Source: Lactobacillus sp. MRS-253-APC-2B
GTDB taxonomy: Bacteria > Bacillota > Bacilli > Lactobacillales > Lactobacillaceae
Direction: 5' to 3'
NCBI RefSeq assembly: GCF_012843675.1
Contig: NZ_JABAFO010000004.1
Location: 62,001-126,000, forward strand
DNA length: 64,000 bases
A model generated the notes under the pieces. It had not been told where the DNA came from, ran no database searches, and saw only the letters and a list, made by a program, of their open reading frames with translations. The position numbers and the translations under genes are program-made. Shown in pieces: positions 23,991 to 38,900 of the stretch; position 1 is the stretch's first letter, and each line of letters opens with the position of its first letter.

Positions 23991-26900
23991 ATGGTATCAA
24001 AAAACAACGTTCAAGAACGACAAAGAAAAGACAGCGACCAAAAGCCGCACTACGCAATTAAAAAACTAACGATTGGCGTTGTTTCGGTATTGGTCGGCAC
24101 GACTTTTGCTGCTTATAACAGTCAGGTCAGCGCGGATACGACCGCCAGCCCGGCCAACTTAACCGCGCAGACGAATGATGTCACGCCGACCGGCAACTCG
24201 CTAACCGCGGGAACCGCCACGGCTGGTGATGATAATGCAAGCGCTGCAGCTAGTCCCGCTAGTCAATCAACCGCGACTGCTTCAAATAGCAGTGGGGCAT
24301 CAGCTGGTGAAAGTCAATCCGGTACACCAACGTCTCAGACAACCAGTAGCACAACACCGGTAAGCACCGTTCCAACGGCGGATTCAGCTGCCAGTGGTAA
24401 CACCACGACGGAAAGCGCGGTGAGCCGCCAACTGACGATTTCGGTTTCTTATGAAGGAGCAGCTAATAATCCGCTACAAGAAACGCGCCAACTGACTTTT
24501 AATGGCATCCAGCACCAGACAATCAACGATGGTACCACAACGACTACTTATACATGGCAGCAGAACCATGCCAGCATCCAAACCACGACACCAGTAGTTG
24601 AAGGATATGTAGCTGATGCATCAGCCGTGGATCAAGAAGTCAGTTTGGATGAGCAGGGAAATCTGGTCGTTGAGGTTAATGGCCAGAAGCATCTTTTGTC
24701 TGCTTTGAATCCAAGTTTTAACACCGATGTCAAATATCAAAAGGTTGGCAAGGTAATTCCAGTTGCTGAAGATGGTACGGTGATCCAAACCGATGCCAAT
24801 GGTGCCTATGTCGACTCGCAAGCTTATCAAAATGACGCAGCGGACGCGACCAAAGTAACCTATACCGTGCCCACGATTGCTGGTTATATAACGATGCAAG
24901 CCAGCGATGAAGGTATCCATACGCCAAACAGCGCGACTGATGACACTAAGATTTATTACGTGCCATTAAAATCGACTAAAACCGTTACCAGAACGATTAC
25001 ATATTCCGGCGCGGGGACGCATACCCCAGCTAATGCTACATATTCAATCGTCTTTACGCAGACCAACGCGCGTGACGAGCAAACTGGCGGCCTGACCAGA
25101 ACCTGGGATAAGGAGCGTGATTCGTGGCCGAGCGTAATCGTGCCAGCAATTGACGGCTATACGCCAAACGTCACGGAAATTGCGGCTGACGACAATGTCA
25201 CTTATCAGACTGCTGATCAAAATATCAGTGTTATCTATTCACCGAATCAGCAAAACGGCCAAGTTGATTTTATTGATTGCGATGATCAAAATCAGACCAT
25301 CAAAACAGTCGCTATCAGCGGTGTTTCTGAAGGACAGATTGATTTTACGACGGCCGCGACCGCGCTGAGCGATTTAGAACAGGCGGGGTACGCGCTGGCT
25401 ACGATCAATGACTGGGTTGATGCCGATGGAACCTTTAAGACAGCTGAATTTGATACGGATGACAATACTACTCAAACCTTCAAAGTTTACCTGGTTCATC
25501 AGCAGGCGACCACGACGACTGACAAAACGATTACCCGGAAGATCACGTATACCGGTGCTAAAGACAATCCGGAATCAGTTTCCCAAACGGCCGTCTTTAC
25601 AGAGACAATTGTTAAGGATCTGCAAAACGGCAAAACGCTGCAAGACACCTGGAAACTGAAGAACAATGGGTTTACCGCGGTTGATACACCGACAATAAAG
25701 GGCTACACGCCAAATCTCAAAACCGTCGCCGCTGAAGATGACAGCAGTATTTCGCATACCGATAGTGACCAGACAATTGAAGTGGTCTATACGCCAGACG
25801 ATCAAAAAGCCACGGTCGCGTTTTACGTTGACCAGCAAAATGTCTACTCCTTGCCACTGCTAGGCAAGACTGATCAAAAAATTGATCTGACCGCGGCACA
25901 GACGATGCTGAATAATTTTGAACAAGCCGGCTATACAGTCTTGGATGGTGACCTCAACGCGGACTATACATATGATGATGAAGACGATCAAGATCAAACG
26001 ATTACGGTTAAGCTGCAGCAGCCAACTACTTCTAAGACCGTTCATTTGACGGTTAACTATAGCGGCGCGGGGGATGCTACCCCAGCAGCTGCTGAACGTG
26101 ATGTCGTCTTTATTGGCACGATCAGCTATGACCCAGCAACCAGTACGACCAAAACTGACTGGGTCCCGCAGACGACTGATGCAGCGGTAATTGCCACGCC
26201 GGTCGTTGATGGCTTGATTGCCAGCCAAGCTCAGATAACTGCTTCACCTGATCATGAAAATCAGACGGCAACCGTTAGCTATGCCAAGATCGGCGTCCTG
26301 CAAGCCGTTGACGAAGCTGGCAACGTATTAGCAACGATAAATTATCAAAACGATCCCAATGATGCCACTAAGGTCGGACAAACTGCTTTGCCGGCAGTCA
26401 GCGGCTACGTGCCAAAAGATGGGCAGCAGTTTATTACGCCGACTGATGCCATCCGTGATATCCAGGTCGTTTACCTGCCAATCAAGGCCCAGTTTACCCA
26501 AACCATTACTTTTACCGGGGCGGGTGCAAAGACGCCGACACCTCAAACCCAAACGATTGCATTAACCGACAGCCAAACCAGCGGCACGTTTACTTTTGTG
26601 GTTCCTAAACTGGCCGGCTACGACGTTCAGATTACCGGCGCCACTCAAACCGTGGATCAAAGCAATAATATCCTCGTTACCGGGGCAACGGTAGCTGCTG
26701 ATAGTTCTAATCCAGCGTCGATTACCGTTACCTACACGCCTCGGCAGCAAACAGGCGAAGTCTTGTTTGTCGATGACACTGATCAGGGAAAGCAGTTAGT
26801 CAAGGCTGAATTGACTGGCATTACCGATCAGTCAATCGATTTTAGCCAAGCCGCCGACCAACTGGCAGCCTATCTGAAAGCTGGCTATGCCTTGGCTGCG

Positions 26901-29900
26901 ACTGGCAATGACTGTCTGGATGAAAACGGCAGCTTCAAAGCGGCAGTATATGGTGAAAACAATAATTTCACCGTGCATTTGATTCATCAAACAGCGGTGA
27001 TCAATTCGGCTGCTGACGCGCAAAAGCTGGTCTTGCCAAGCGGAGTCAGCTTAAGTGCTGCGGATCAGCAGGCACTGTTAAGCGAAAACAGCTATCTGGA
27101 TACCACTACCGCCAGCCGCGTCGTTAAATATGCTTTTAGCAGCAATGATGCAACGAGCCAAGTGCCAACCGCGACCGACCAAACGCAAACCGTAACGTTT
27201 AACCGGACCAACAGCTATACGGTGGATCTGGCAACGGGAGCGGTAACTAAAAACAATGGTGATTGGCAGATTGCTGCCACGCCAGCCAGTGATGGCAGCG
27301 CGCGGTTGGATGCGATCACGCCATTAACGTTTGCCGGCTGGTATCTGGCAATCAGTGCCGTCACTGACTCGCTTGATGCCGCGGCGACGGCTGATGACAT
27401 CTTAAAAGCCCACGCGGTTAAGCCTGGGCAGACGCAGACCCTAACTCTGACCTATCAGAAACTGGCCGCAGCCACCATTTCAATTTTGGATGAAGGCATC
27501 AATTCTGGTCAGTCTGACAAGGCAAGCCTGCTAAACACCTATACTGTCAAAGGACAGCAGGGAGCAGATATTGACTGTGATCAGGTTACGGAAATCGTCA
27601 GCGTCACGACCAAGGATCCCGATGGCAAGGAAAATACCGTGACTGCCGAATCCGCCGCAAACGCCAACGCGCAGCTGAATGCCTATCTAAAGGCTGGCTA
27701 TCAGCTGGATCAGTCACTGGCTGCCATTCAAGATGATAATGGCACTACCACCTATACGTTTAAGAATGGGGCGGTGGTCACCGAAAAAGACGGGGTCTAC
27801 TCGTTTGCCAATCAATATGACGCTGATGACGCGACCGTCCAAAATTATCAAGTCTACTTAGTTCACGGCACGACGACCGCCACTAAAAACAAGACAATTA
27901 CACGGACAATCTACCTGCATAACGTGGATCAGACCACTACGAAAACGGTGCAGAGCTGTGCCTTAACGGAGACGATCATAACCGACAACGTAACTGGCGA
28001 TACCGTCAGCGACACCTGGAATAGCGGCGCCTGGGAAGCATTTGAGATTCCAGCTGTTGACGGCTATGTTGCCAGTGAAAACGATCTTGCACAAACCTCT
28101 GTCTATAACACGACCTCTGATCAGGTTGTCAACGTAATCTACGTGCCAAATTCAGCAACGGCAACCATTAAGATTATTGATGACGATGCCGGCAATGCTG
28201 AATTAAACGAATATCAGGTGTCGGGGACAACGGCTGGGCAGGTCAACTTTAACCAGGCGATCACGCAGCTGAAAAAATACTTAACCGGCAACTATACCTT
28301 CAATACGGCCAATAAGAACAACTCTGCCAAGTTTACGATTGCCTATCGCAATGGCAAGTTAGACAGTCTGTCGGCGGCTGATATTTATGGTGCGACTGCC
28401 CAGGAATATGAGATTCATCTGCAGCATCAGAAGTCAATCAGCAAAGAATATGCCGACATGACGCGGACTATTAATCTGGAACTGCCAAGCGGAACCAAGA
28501 TCGTGACTCAAACAGTACAAATCTCGCGAGCAGCCACGACTGATCTGGTAACGGGCAGCCGAAGCTATGGTGATTGGACAATCACGGCAGCCTGGCCGGA
28601 GTACGCCGTTCCTGCTGTACCTGGCTATCAAGCAAGCCGGGACGTAATCGTCAGCGAGACGGTAACCAATACCACTCCTGATAAGAGCATTAACGTAGTC
28701 TACACGCCAATCGTGCAGCATGCTAACATCACGATTATTGACGATACGCAAAATACAACGCTGGCCCAAGCTGACCTGACGGGGACGTATGGTCAAGCAG
28801 TTGATTTTGACAAGCCAGCAATCTCATTGGACAATGTCAGCCCGAATGGTAAGCTGCAAGAGTTTATCAAAAACGGCTATGTTTTGGCCAGTCAAGACAA
28901 TGTTGCCAGCGATAATCAGCATTTTGCCACGACAGTCTATGGCTTAGAACCGTTAAGTATTACCGTTCATTTAAAAGAGGGCACGCAGGCAACTGAAGAA
29001 ACTAAAAAGCTGACGCGGACCATTAACTATATTGTGAATGGCAACGTGTTTAAGACCGTTTCGCAGTCAGCAGTTTTAATGCGGACCAAAACCGTTAATC
29101 TGGTCACTGGCGCCACGACTTATAGCAAGTGGACGACTGGTCAGTGGGATAAGGCTGTTTCGCCCACCCATGAAACGGATCCAACACACATCCCAGATGG
29201 CTACTATCCTGATAAAGAAATTGTTTCCGAACAAACTGTTTTGCACGCGACAGGAAATCAGATCGTTTTGGTATACTACAGCCGGCCAAGCGACTATCGC
29301 AGCGCGATGATCAACATTATCGATGAAGAAGATGATGGCAAAGTTACGCTTTGGACTCAGGAAACGGCTGGGAAAACCGGTGATCCAGTTGATTTTACGT
29401 CTGCTAATGCGGCCTTATCTGACTATCTAAACCAGGGCTTTGTGGCCGATTCAAATCGTTCGCTTGAACACCAGGCAGTCAATGATGATTTAAAGACGTT
29501 TGCGCAGCGAACCTTTGCCAATGACAGTACTCAAAACGTCTTTACGGTTTATTTAAAACATGGCACCCAAAATCTAGGGGATGAAAAGCGCGAAGTAACG
29601 CGAACGATCAACTATGTCTTTCCTGATGGCACGACGCGTACCTATGTCCAGGCCGTTGATTTCAAGCGGACGGTTACTGAAGATTTGGTTGATGAGCGAA
29701 ACATTTATGGCGACTGGACTTTTGATAGCGCTCAGACGACACTGAGTACCACGGCCAACGGAAAGACGACTGACAGTAAGCTAAGCAACGTTAACCAAGT
29801 AGCTGCTTTTGGCAAGCTCGATACCGCACAGGTGGCAAAAGATGCCAAGCAAGACATCACTGGTTACGTGCCAAGTCAAGCAGTCGTTGATGAGCTGACC

Positions 29901-32900
29901 GGGATTACGGAACAGACTGCCAGTCAGGTTGTTAATATAACGTTTAGTCCGAAAGTCGAATCAGCAGTGATCGGGATGATTGATACGACGGTTGCTGCTG
30001 ATCCTAAGACCGGCACGAATGATTTTGACTTTCAATCGATTTATACCAACACGGCGAGCGGTTATTTTGGCAAGTCGATTAATGTCGACCTGGTCAACCA
30101 GTACTTAAATCAATTCCTCAATCAAAATGGCTATCGCCTAGGGGTGGATACGCAGACCGGCACTGCCAAGCTCATCAATGACACTACGACTGACAACGCG
30201 GATCGCAGTCAAACTGAAACCCTGACCTATACTTATACTGCCGGCAACACCACGGCTGGTCAGATTACGGAAACGATCACGACTGAACCTGCGACCGTTG
30301 ACAATGACGGCAATACCATAACCGTTAAGCACTATCATTTCGTCATGGACAGCGCAGCGTCTGATGTCACGGCAACAACGACCACGACGGCAGCTGGAAA
30401 TTCCAGCACTGTCTACCAGCTTGATGTCAAACCTTTTCTTGATTCCATGCAGACATTGGTAGTTCCAATGCTGCACTATCGGACAACCGCTAATTACTCA
30501 ACCAGCAATCCACCCGCCGGAACGTATAAAGATGTGGTTCGAACGATTATCTATCATTTGCCAGATGGCACGACGGAAACGAAAACCCAGATTGTGCGCT
30601 TTACGCGTTCCATCACGACGGATCATGTAACAGGGATGCAGACCGCCAGCAGCTGGTCAACCGGTAATGCCAACTATGCCTGGATTGAAACTCAGTTGCC
30701 TGATAAAACCACGACGCAGAGCGAGGTTACACGCAGCTCGATTTGGAGCAGTCAATCGACCCCAATCGTCAAAGGCTATACGCCAACGACGCCAACGCAA
30801 AAAGTAGTAGCTGTTACTGCCGCTACCCCTGATTCAGTGATTGAAATCAGCTATCAGGCCGACAAGCAGGCAGCCACGATTCAGATTATTGATTCTACTA
30901 CCGGTGATGTTTTGAGCAATTACAACGTTCATGGCGTTACTAATGAAGCAATCAATTTTTATGATGCCAATGCTCAGTTGAATTACTATCTGACCCATGG
31001 CTATCTGTTGGCCAACGATACTGCTGATCATCACAATAACGATGTTCAGATAAGCGATGGTCAAACCAGTTTCAAAGCGGTCAATTATGATAATGAAGAT
31101 GCTCAGGATCAAGCGTTCAAGGTTTACCTGATTCATGATGAAGCCAAAACAGACCAGGCAGTTGATCCCAACCTAACCTCAATTACAGACACCAGCGGCA
31201 AGCAGATTGATTACGTTGATAACGTGAAGAGCAATCCGAAAGTTACCAATCCGGCCAGCTACGTCCAGACGGTTACTTCGAAACGCACTGCCAAATTCGT
31301 CTTTGACGGCGACTCGACAACCAAGCCAAACATCAGCGACTGCGTTCAGACGGTTACCTGGACGCGAACGGTTAGCTATACCATCGACCTGGTAACGGGG
31401 AAAGAAACGCCGACTTATGGAGAATGGAAGTTTGTTGCCAGCACTCCAAGTGGCAAGCAGGTTCGGACAGCGGTTAATGGCGGCCAAGCTGAAACAACTG
31501 CTACGATGGTCACCGCTGATGAGCAAGAAGCCGGCTATGTTGCGGCCGTCAGTGGTAGTTTCGCGGGTTGGTATCAAGTCAACTCTGATTCGGCAACTGG
31601 CAAACAAACCCTCCCGGCATTAGCTAACGGGCAAGGATTGAATCAAACGGTCATTTTAGAATACAAAGAATACGCCAAGGCCAGGATTCAAATTATCGAT
31701 GCCAACCCAACGGAAAATCAAGGCACGCTTTATGATGAAACAAAAGCTGATGGGCAATACAAGCAGGGGACATCGATTGACTTTGCAAAGGCCAACTCCA
31801 CACTGGCTGAACTGCTTAGTCACGGTTATGTCTTTGATCATGCCAGCACGAATGGCAACGGGACAGCAGTTGGCACCGCTGATGGTTTTGCAGCTGATAC
31901 CTATGACGCCAAAGACAATGAGGATCAGAATTTTATCATCTATCTGCGGCATGATACGGCCCAGACATCAACACAGCTGACGAACGATTCGCGCTTAACG
32001 GCCGCATCTGGGCGTACGGCTTATTTGGATAGCGCATTGAAAAACACTACGCTGACCAACGTCAACAGCTATCAAGAAAGCGCCACGTCAACCAGAACCG
32101 TAACTTTTGCGTTCACTAGCAATACCGCCTTGCCGTCAGCAATCGCCAAAGTAAACGGCCAAAAGGTGACGCAGGTCGTGACCTATACGCGCCCAATCAG
32201 TTATAAGATTGATCTGGTTACAGGAACCGCGACTCGTGATTATCAAACCTGGCAAATAGATCCAAAAGTCATGGGAACCACCAGCCAAGGGACGACGACC
32301 ACGATTGACCAGAATGGCCAGACGACTTTAAGCGCGGCCACTAACTTTAATGACGATATTTTCCCAACGGTTAGTGGTCAGATTGACGGCTGGTATCTGG
32401 CCAGCGGGGATGCCAGCGCGGCTCAGGCTCCATCGCCACGGACTGATCAAGCTGGGGCAAATGTCGCTTCTTCAATCACGTTGACTTTTAAAAAGCTGCA
32501 GAATGCCTACATCAAGATCGTGGATGAAGATGCCAATAACATTTTGCTTTATGATGAAGAAAATACCAAAGATGCCAATGCGGCTAACGTGGCTCAAAAG
32601 CAAGACACGGCAATCGACTTCAAGACCGCGCAAGACAAGCTGAATGATCTCTTAAAGAGCGGCTACGTTGTCGATACGGAGAAGACATCAGCGCTGACTG
32701 GAAGCACGTTCACGGCCACGAACTTTGATAGTGACGATACCGGAGACCAAATGATCACGGTCTACCTTAAACATGGGACAGCGATAATTGGCGTTAATAC
32801 CGATACCAAGACCAGTCAAGCAACCATTGGCGAAAAAATTAATCCTGATTCTGACAATACGGTTGTCTGGCCAGATGCCGTTAGCTATGAAAATTTGACG

Positions 32901-35900
32901 CGCCAGGCCACCCAGACTATCGAATATCTGTATCAAGGCGGCGGCCAAGCACATGAAAGCAATGTGCAGACGGCGGTGTTGACGCGAACGGTAACAATTG
33001 ACAAGGTCACGGGCAAGGTTATTAAGTACTCGAACTTTACCACTCATAAATTTGCTGACGTTATCTCGCCAACCATTGATTATTACAGTTATGTGAACTT
33101 TAAGGATAGGGTCGTGGCCGGTCAGACTGCCTCAGCAACGTTTGATGAAAAAGGTAATGAGACCGATAGTAACTTGGATGTTACATATCAAGTCAAATAC
33201 AAAACAAACGGTACTTGGAAAAAGATTAATGAGCCGGTTTATGATCAAGATGGTCAAGTTAGCTACCGGACGGATGCAACTGGGACCAGTTATCTTACCG
33301 AAGATGATGATGCCAGCACCGTAACGGCTACGGTACCAACCTACCAAGGCTATACCGCGGTGTTTGAAACCAATCAGGACAGTAAGACCGATCAGACGCT
33401 AATCCCCAACAAGCAAACCAGCATTCAGAATCAGGTTATCAAACTACAAAATGATCGAGCCGGTCAAGATTCGACGGTTACCTACACGCCGGATCGACAG
33501 CTGATCGTCTACCAAATCTATGACCAGACGTTGGGTAAAAATATTTCTGTAGCTAAGGAAGATCAACTGAATAACGATGCAACGACTGGGCGTTTGGCCG
33601 TGGGAGTCAGTGACGCCAGTGCAGCATCTCAAACAACAGCTGATAAATACCAAGCTTTAAAGGATGACTTGGTTAAACGTGGCTACAAGCTGGTTCCCGC
33701 TGATTCCTTGCCAGCCTTCTTTGATCATGACGATGATAATAATCAAACCGTGACAATTAAGGTTGTTCATGACTACGCGGAGTTTAAGGATGCGCAAACC
33801 GCGCTAAATGCAGAAAATAACGGAACAGTTACTGATACAGATAATCAGCAGGCCGTTTACTTGTGGAAAAATAGCGACTATAGCAAGCGAAGTTATACTG
33901 ACACCACCACGGCTACGCGAACGATCAATTTTGAGTTTAAGGGTAATGCCCAAAGCAAGCCTCAGGTAGGTGAGGTTGATCAGACTGTGACCTACACGCG
34001 GCCAATTGTTTACACGATCGACTTGGTGGACGGTACCATAACGCGCGACCACGCAGCATGGAAATTTGCCAGTGCCAAAACTGGACCAACGAAAATAACC
34101 ATGGACAGCGATGGCAAGATCACGACTGAAGGTGCCAACGATAACCTGGGAAACGCAACAATGCCAGCAGTAACTGGTAGTTTTGCCGGCTGGTACCTAA
34201 GTTCGACATTGAACGCTGACGATGCCTTCTTGCAGCCGGACACGTCAAAGGAAGGTCAAGCTGCCAACCAGTCAACAACCGTAATGCTAACGTATCTGCA
34301 TTATCAGAAAGCAACGATTCAAATCATTGATGATGATCAAAACGATAAGCAGACTTTGGTCAATGGTTATCTGACGACTGGTGATGGCAATCTTTACATG
34401 CAGGTTGATCTGGAAGGGCAGCAAGGTGCTGAGATTGACTTTACTGCTGCCAATGCATTGCTTGAAAAATTGCTGGAGGCAGGATATCAATATGAAGCTG
34501 GCATGGATAAATTTGCTCAAGCCAATTTTGACAACGATGACACTGTTGATCAGAACTTTGTCGTTAAGCTGATTCACGAAAGCATTACGCTTGATGGTAA
34601 GAATCAGGATCAACTGCCAACAGTCGGTAATGAGATGTCTCCGGGCTCGCCTTCTCAGGCAACCTGGCCAAAAGACGTCAGCTCCAGTAATCTAACCCGC
34701 CAAGCCGTGCGCAGTATCATCTATCAATATGCCGATGGATCCAGTGCCGATAACGAACAGGTTAAAGACGTTCATAATCAAGCCGTATTAACGCGGACGG
34801 TAACCATCGATAAAGTTACTGGAAAAGTGTTAAAAACTGGCGAATTCAGTACGCATGTTTTTGAAGACAAGCAGAATCCGGTGATTGCCGGTTATCACAC
34901 TAAAAAACCAAGTACTGCGGGCTTTACTGCCAAAGCAGAAAATAATCTGAAAAATGAAACTACGGTTTACTACTATGCAAATGGCAAATATCTTGATCAA
35001 AGAAATGGTCAGCAGACGGCCTATACAACTGGTAAAGATAACGCGGCTATATCCGGAACAATTTCAGTTGATCCGGGATACACGGCTCATATTGAACAAA
35101 AGCAGGGAACGATTGATGTACCAAATAGCGGTACGGAGCTGATTACCTACACGTTTACTCCAGATGATCCGGCAACTGATACCACGGTTACCTATACCGC
35201 CAATCCACAAACCGCGATTGTACAGATCATTGACGATGACGTGGATCCGAAGACACCATTATGGACTTCAGCACCGGATGATCTAAATGGTTATACTGAT
35301 ATGCTAATTAACTTTAGCAGCAGTCAAAAACAGTTAGACTACTACCTGAGTCATGGCTACCAGCTTGCCGCTAATGGCAATGACGACCTTAATGACAAGC
35401 GATTTAAGTCTGCCGTCTATGACAATGTCGATGATATTGAGCAAACATTTGTTGCACATCTGGTTCATGGCAAACGAACCTTTAACTTTGGTGATTCACA
35501 GCCAACCGGTAAGATGTATTCTGATGAAAAGAGTCCAGTTTGGCCAACAATGACTTTGAGTGAAGATGCTACTCAAACCATTAAATACGCCGGCGCAGGA
35601 ACTGATACGCCGGGCAATAAGACGCAGACCGCCAAAGATGCCTTTACGCGGACCGCTACGGTTGATTTGGTTACTGGTAAAGTTGAATATTCTGCCTTTA
35701 GCGGTAACAATGTGAAGTTTAATCCCGAAACCACTGATGTCTTGCCTGGTTACCACGTTGCCGAAAACGCTAAGACAGTTGATGGATTAACGGCAACGGC
35801 TGAAAAGCCAAATCGTGATACCACCGTAACCTATCTGCCAAATGGATCATTGCGGTTCACGGATCAAAGCCAGACGCTGAGTTCCGCGCAGCTGCAAAGC

Positions 35901-38900
35901 ATTCAGTACACTACTGATGCCAAGGACCCAAGCAGAGTTACGGTAACGATTCCGCTTTATTCAGGCTACACGGCCAAAATTGGCGATCAAATTATCACGA
36001 GCACTAACAATCAGCGGGAAATGACCGCGACAACCGGTGCCGGCTCTGATATGGAAGTTGTCTACACGGCTGATGCTCAAAAAGCTCAAGTACAGATCTT
36101 TGACGATGACGTGGACTCGAAGACACCATTATGGACTTCGGCATCGGATGATCTAAATGGTTATACTGATGCGCTAATTGACTTTAGCAGCAGTCAAAAA
36201 CAGTTAGACTACTATCTGAGTCATGGCTACCAGCTTGCCGCTAATGGCAATAACGACCTTGATGGCAAGCGATTTAAGACTGCTTATTATGACAATGTCG
36301 ATGATGCTGAGCAAACATTTGTCGCACATCTGGTTCATGGCAAACGAACCTTTAACTTTGGTGATTCACAGCCAACCGGTAAGATGTATTCTGATGAAAA
36401 GAGTCCAGTTTGGCCAACAATGACTTTGAGTGAAGATGCTACTCAGACCGTTAAATATACCGGGGCAGGAAATGATACGCCGGGTAATAAGACGCAGACC
36501 GCCAAAGATGCCTTTATGCGGACCGCCACGGTGGATTTGGTTACTGGTAAAGTTGAATATTCTGCCTTTAGCGGTAACAATGTGACGTTTAATCCCGAAA
36601 CCACTGATGCCGTACCTGGTTACCACGTTGCTGAAAGTAATAAGACAGCTGGTGGTTTTATGGCAACGGCTGAAAAGCCAAATCGTGATACCACCGTAAC
36701 CTATCTGCCAAATGGATCATTGCGGTTCACGGATCAAAGTCAGACGCTGAGTTCCGCGCAGCTGCAAAGCATTCAGTACACTACTGATGCCAACGACCCA
36801 AGCAGAGTTACGGTAACGATTCCGCTTTATTCAGGCTACACGGCCAAAATTGGCGATCAAATCATCACAAGCACCAACAATCAGCGGGAAATGACCGCAA
36901 CAACCGGTGCCGGCTCTGATATGGAAGTTGTCTACACGGCTGATGCTCAAAAGGCACAAGTGCAGATCTTCGACGATGACGCTAAAGATTCCGCATTACC
37001 GATTTGGCAAACCGAGCTGTCAGGCACGACTGCTGGAAACATTGAATTTGTTGCTGGCAATGATCAGCTAAAATACTACCTGAGTCATGGCTACCAACTT
37101 GCCGCTAATGGCAATGACGACCTTGATGGTACGCAATTTAAGACTGCTTATTATGACAATGTTGATGATGTTGAGCAAACGTTTGTCGTTCATCTCGCTC
37201 ACCGCTTGGAGACGGTTGGCGTAACCGACTCATACCAAGCTGGTCAAAAGATCTATGCTGACACGGACGTTACTTGGCCAGCATTAACGTTAACCAAAAA
37301 TGCCAGCCAGACGATTCATTACCAGGGAATCGATGGGCAAAATCCTGCTGACCATGTTGATCAAGCAGCTGCTGTCTTTAAGCGGACGGCGACGATTGAT
37401 TTAGCAACTGGTACGGTAGTGTCATATTCCGAATTCACTGGTCAGAAAATCTTTGAAAAGGACGTTTTGACTCCGGCTATGCCTGGTTATCATGTTGCCG
37501 AAAATGATCGGCTGGCTGGTGGGTTAACGGCCAATCCCAATGATCCAAACCCTGAGATGACGGTAACCTATCTGCCAAATGGGTCATTGCGGTTCACGGA
37601 TCAAAGTCAGACGTTGAGTTCCGCGCAGCTGCAAAGCATTCAGTACACTACTGATGCCAACGACCCAAGCAGAGTTACGGTAACGATTCCGCTTTATTCA
37701 GGCTATACGGCCAAAATTGGCGATCAAATTATCACGAGTGCTAACAATCAGCGGGAAATGACCGCGACAACCGGTGCCGGCTCTGATATGGAAGTTGTCT
37801 ACACGGCTGATGCTCAAAAGGCACAAGTGCAGATCTTCGACGATGATGCTAAGGATTCCGCATTACCGATTTGGCAAACCGAGCTGTCAGGCACGACTGC
37901 TGGAAACATTGAATTTGTTGCTGGCAATGATCAGCTAAAATACTACCTGAGTCATGGCTACCAGCTTGCCGCTAATGGCAATGACGACCTTAATGACAAG
38001 CGATTTAAGTCTGCCGTCTATGACAATGTCGATGATGTTGAGCAAACATTTGTTGCGCATCTGGTTCATGGCAAACGAACCTTTAACTTTGGTGATTCAC
38101 AGCCAACCGGTAAGATGTATTCCGATGAAAAGAGTCCAGTTTGGCCAACAATGACTTTGAGTGAAGATGCTGCTCAAACCATTAAATACGCCGGCGCAGG
38201 AACTGATACGCCGGGCAATAAGATGCAGACCGCCAAAGATGCCTTTACGCGGACCGCTACGGTTGATTTGGTTACTGGTAAAGTTGAATATTCTGCCTTT
38301 AGCGGTAACAATGTGAAGTTTAATCCCGAAACCACTGATGTCTTGCCTGGTTACCACGTTGCCGAAAACGCTAAGACAGTTGATGGATTAACGGCAACGG
38401 CTGAAAAGCCAAATCGTGATACCACCGTAACCTATCTACCAAATGGATCATTACGGTTTACGGATCAAAGCCAGACGCTGAGTTCCGCACAGCTGCAAAG
38501 CATTCAGTACACTACTGATGCCAACGACCCAAGCGGAGTTACGGTAACGATTCCGCTTTATTCAGGCTACACAGCTAAAATTGACGATCAAATCATCACG
38601 AGCGCCAATAATAAACGGGAAATGACCGCAGCTACCGGTGCCGGCTCTGATATGGAAGTTGTCTACACGGCTGATGCTCAAAAAGCACAAGTGCAGATCT
38701 TCGACGATGATGCTAAGGATTCCGCATTACCGATTTGGCAAACTGAGCTGTCAGGCACAACTGCTGGAAAGATTGAATTTACTGCTGGCAATGATCAGCT
38801 AAAATACTACCTGAATCATGGCTACCAGCTTGCCGCTAATGGCAATGACGACCTTAATGACAAGCGATTTAAGTCTGCCGTCTATGACAATGTCGATGGT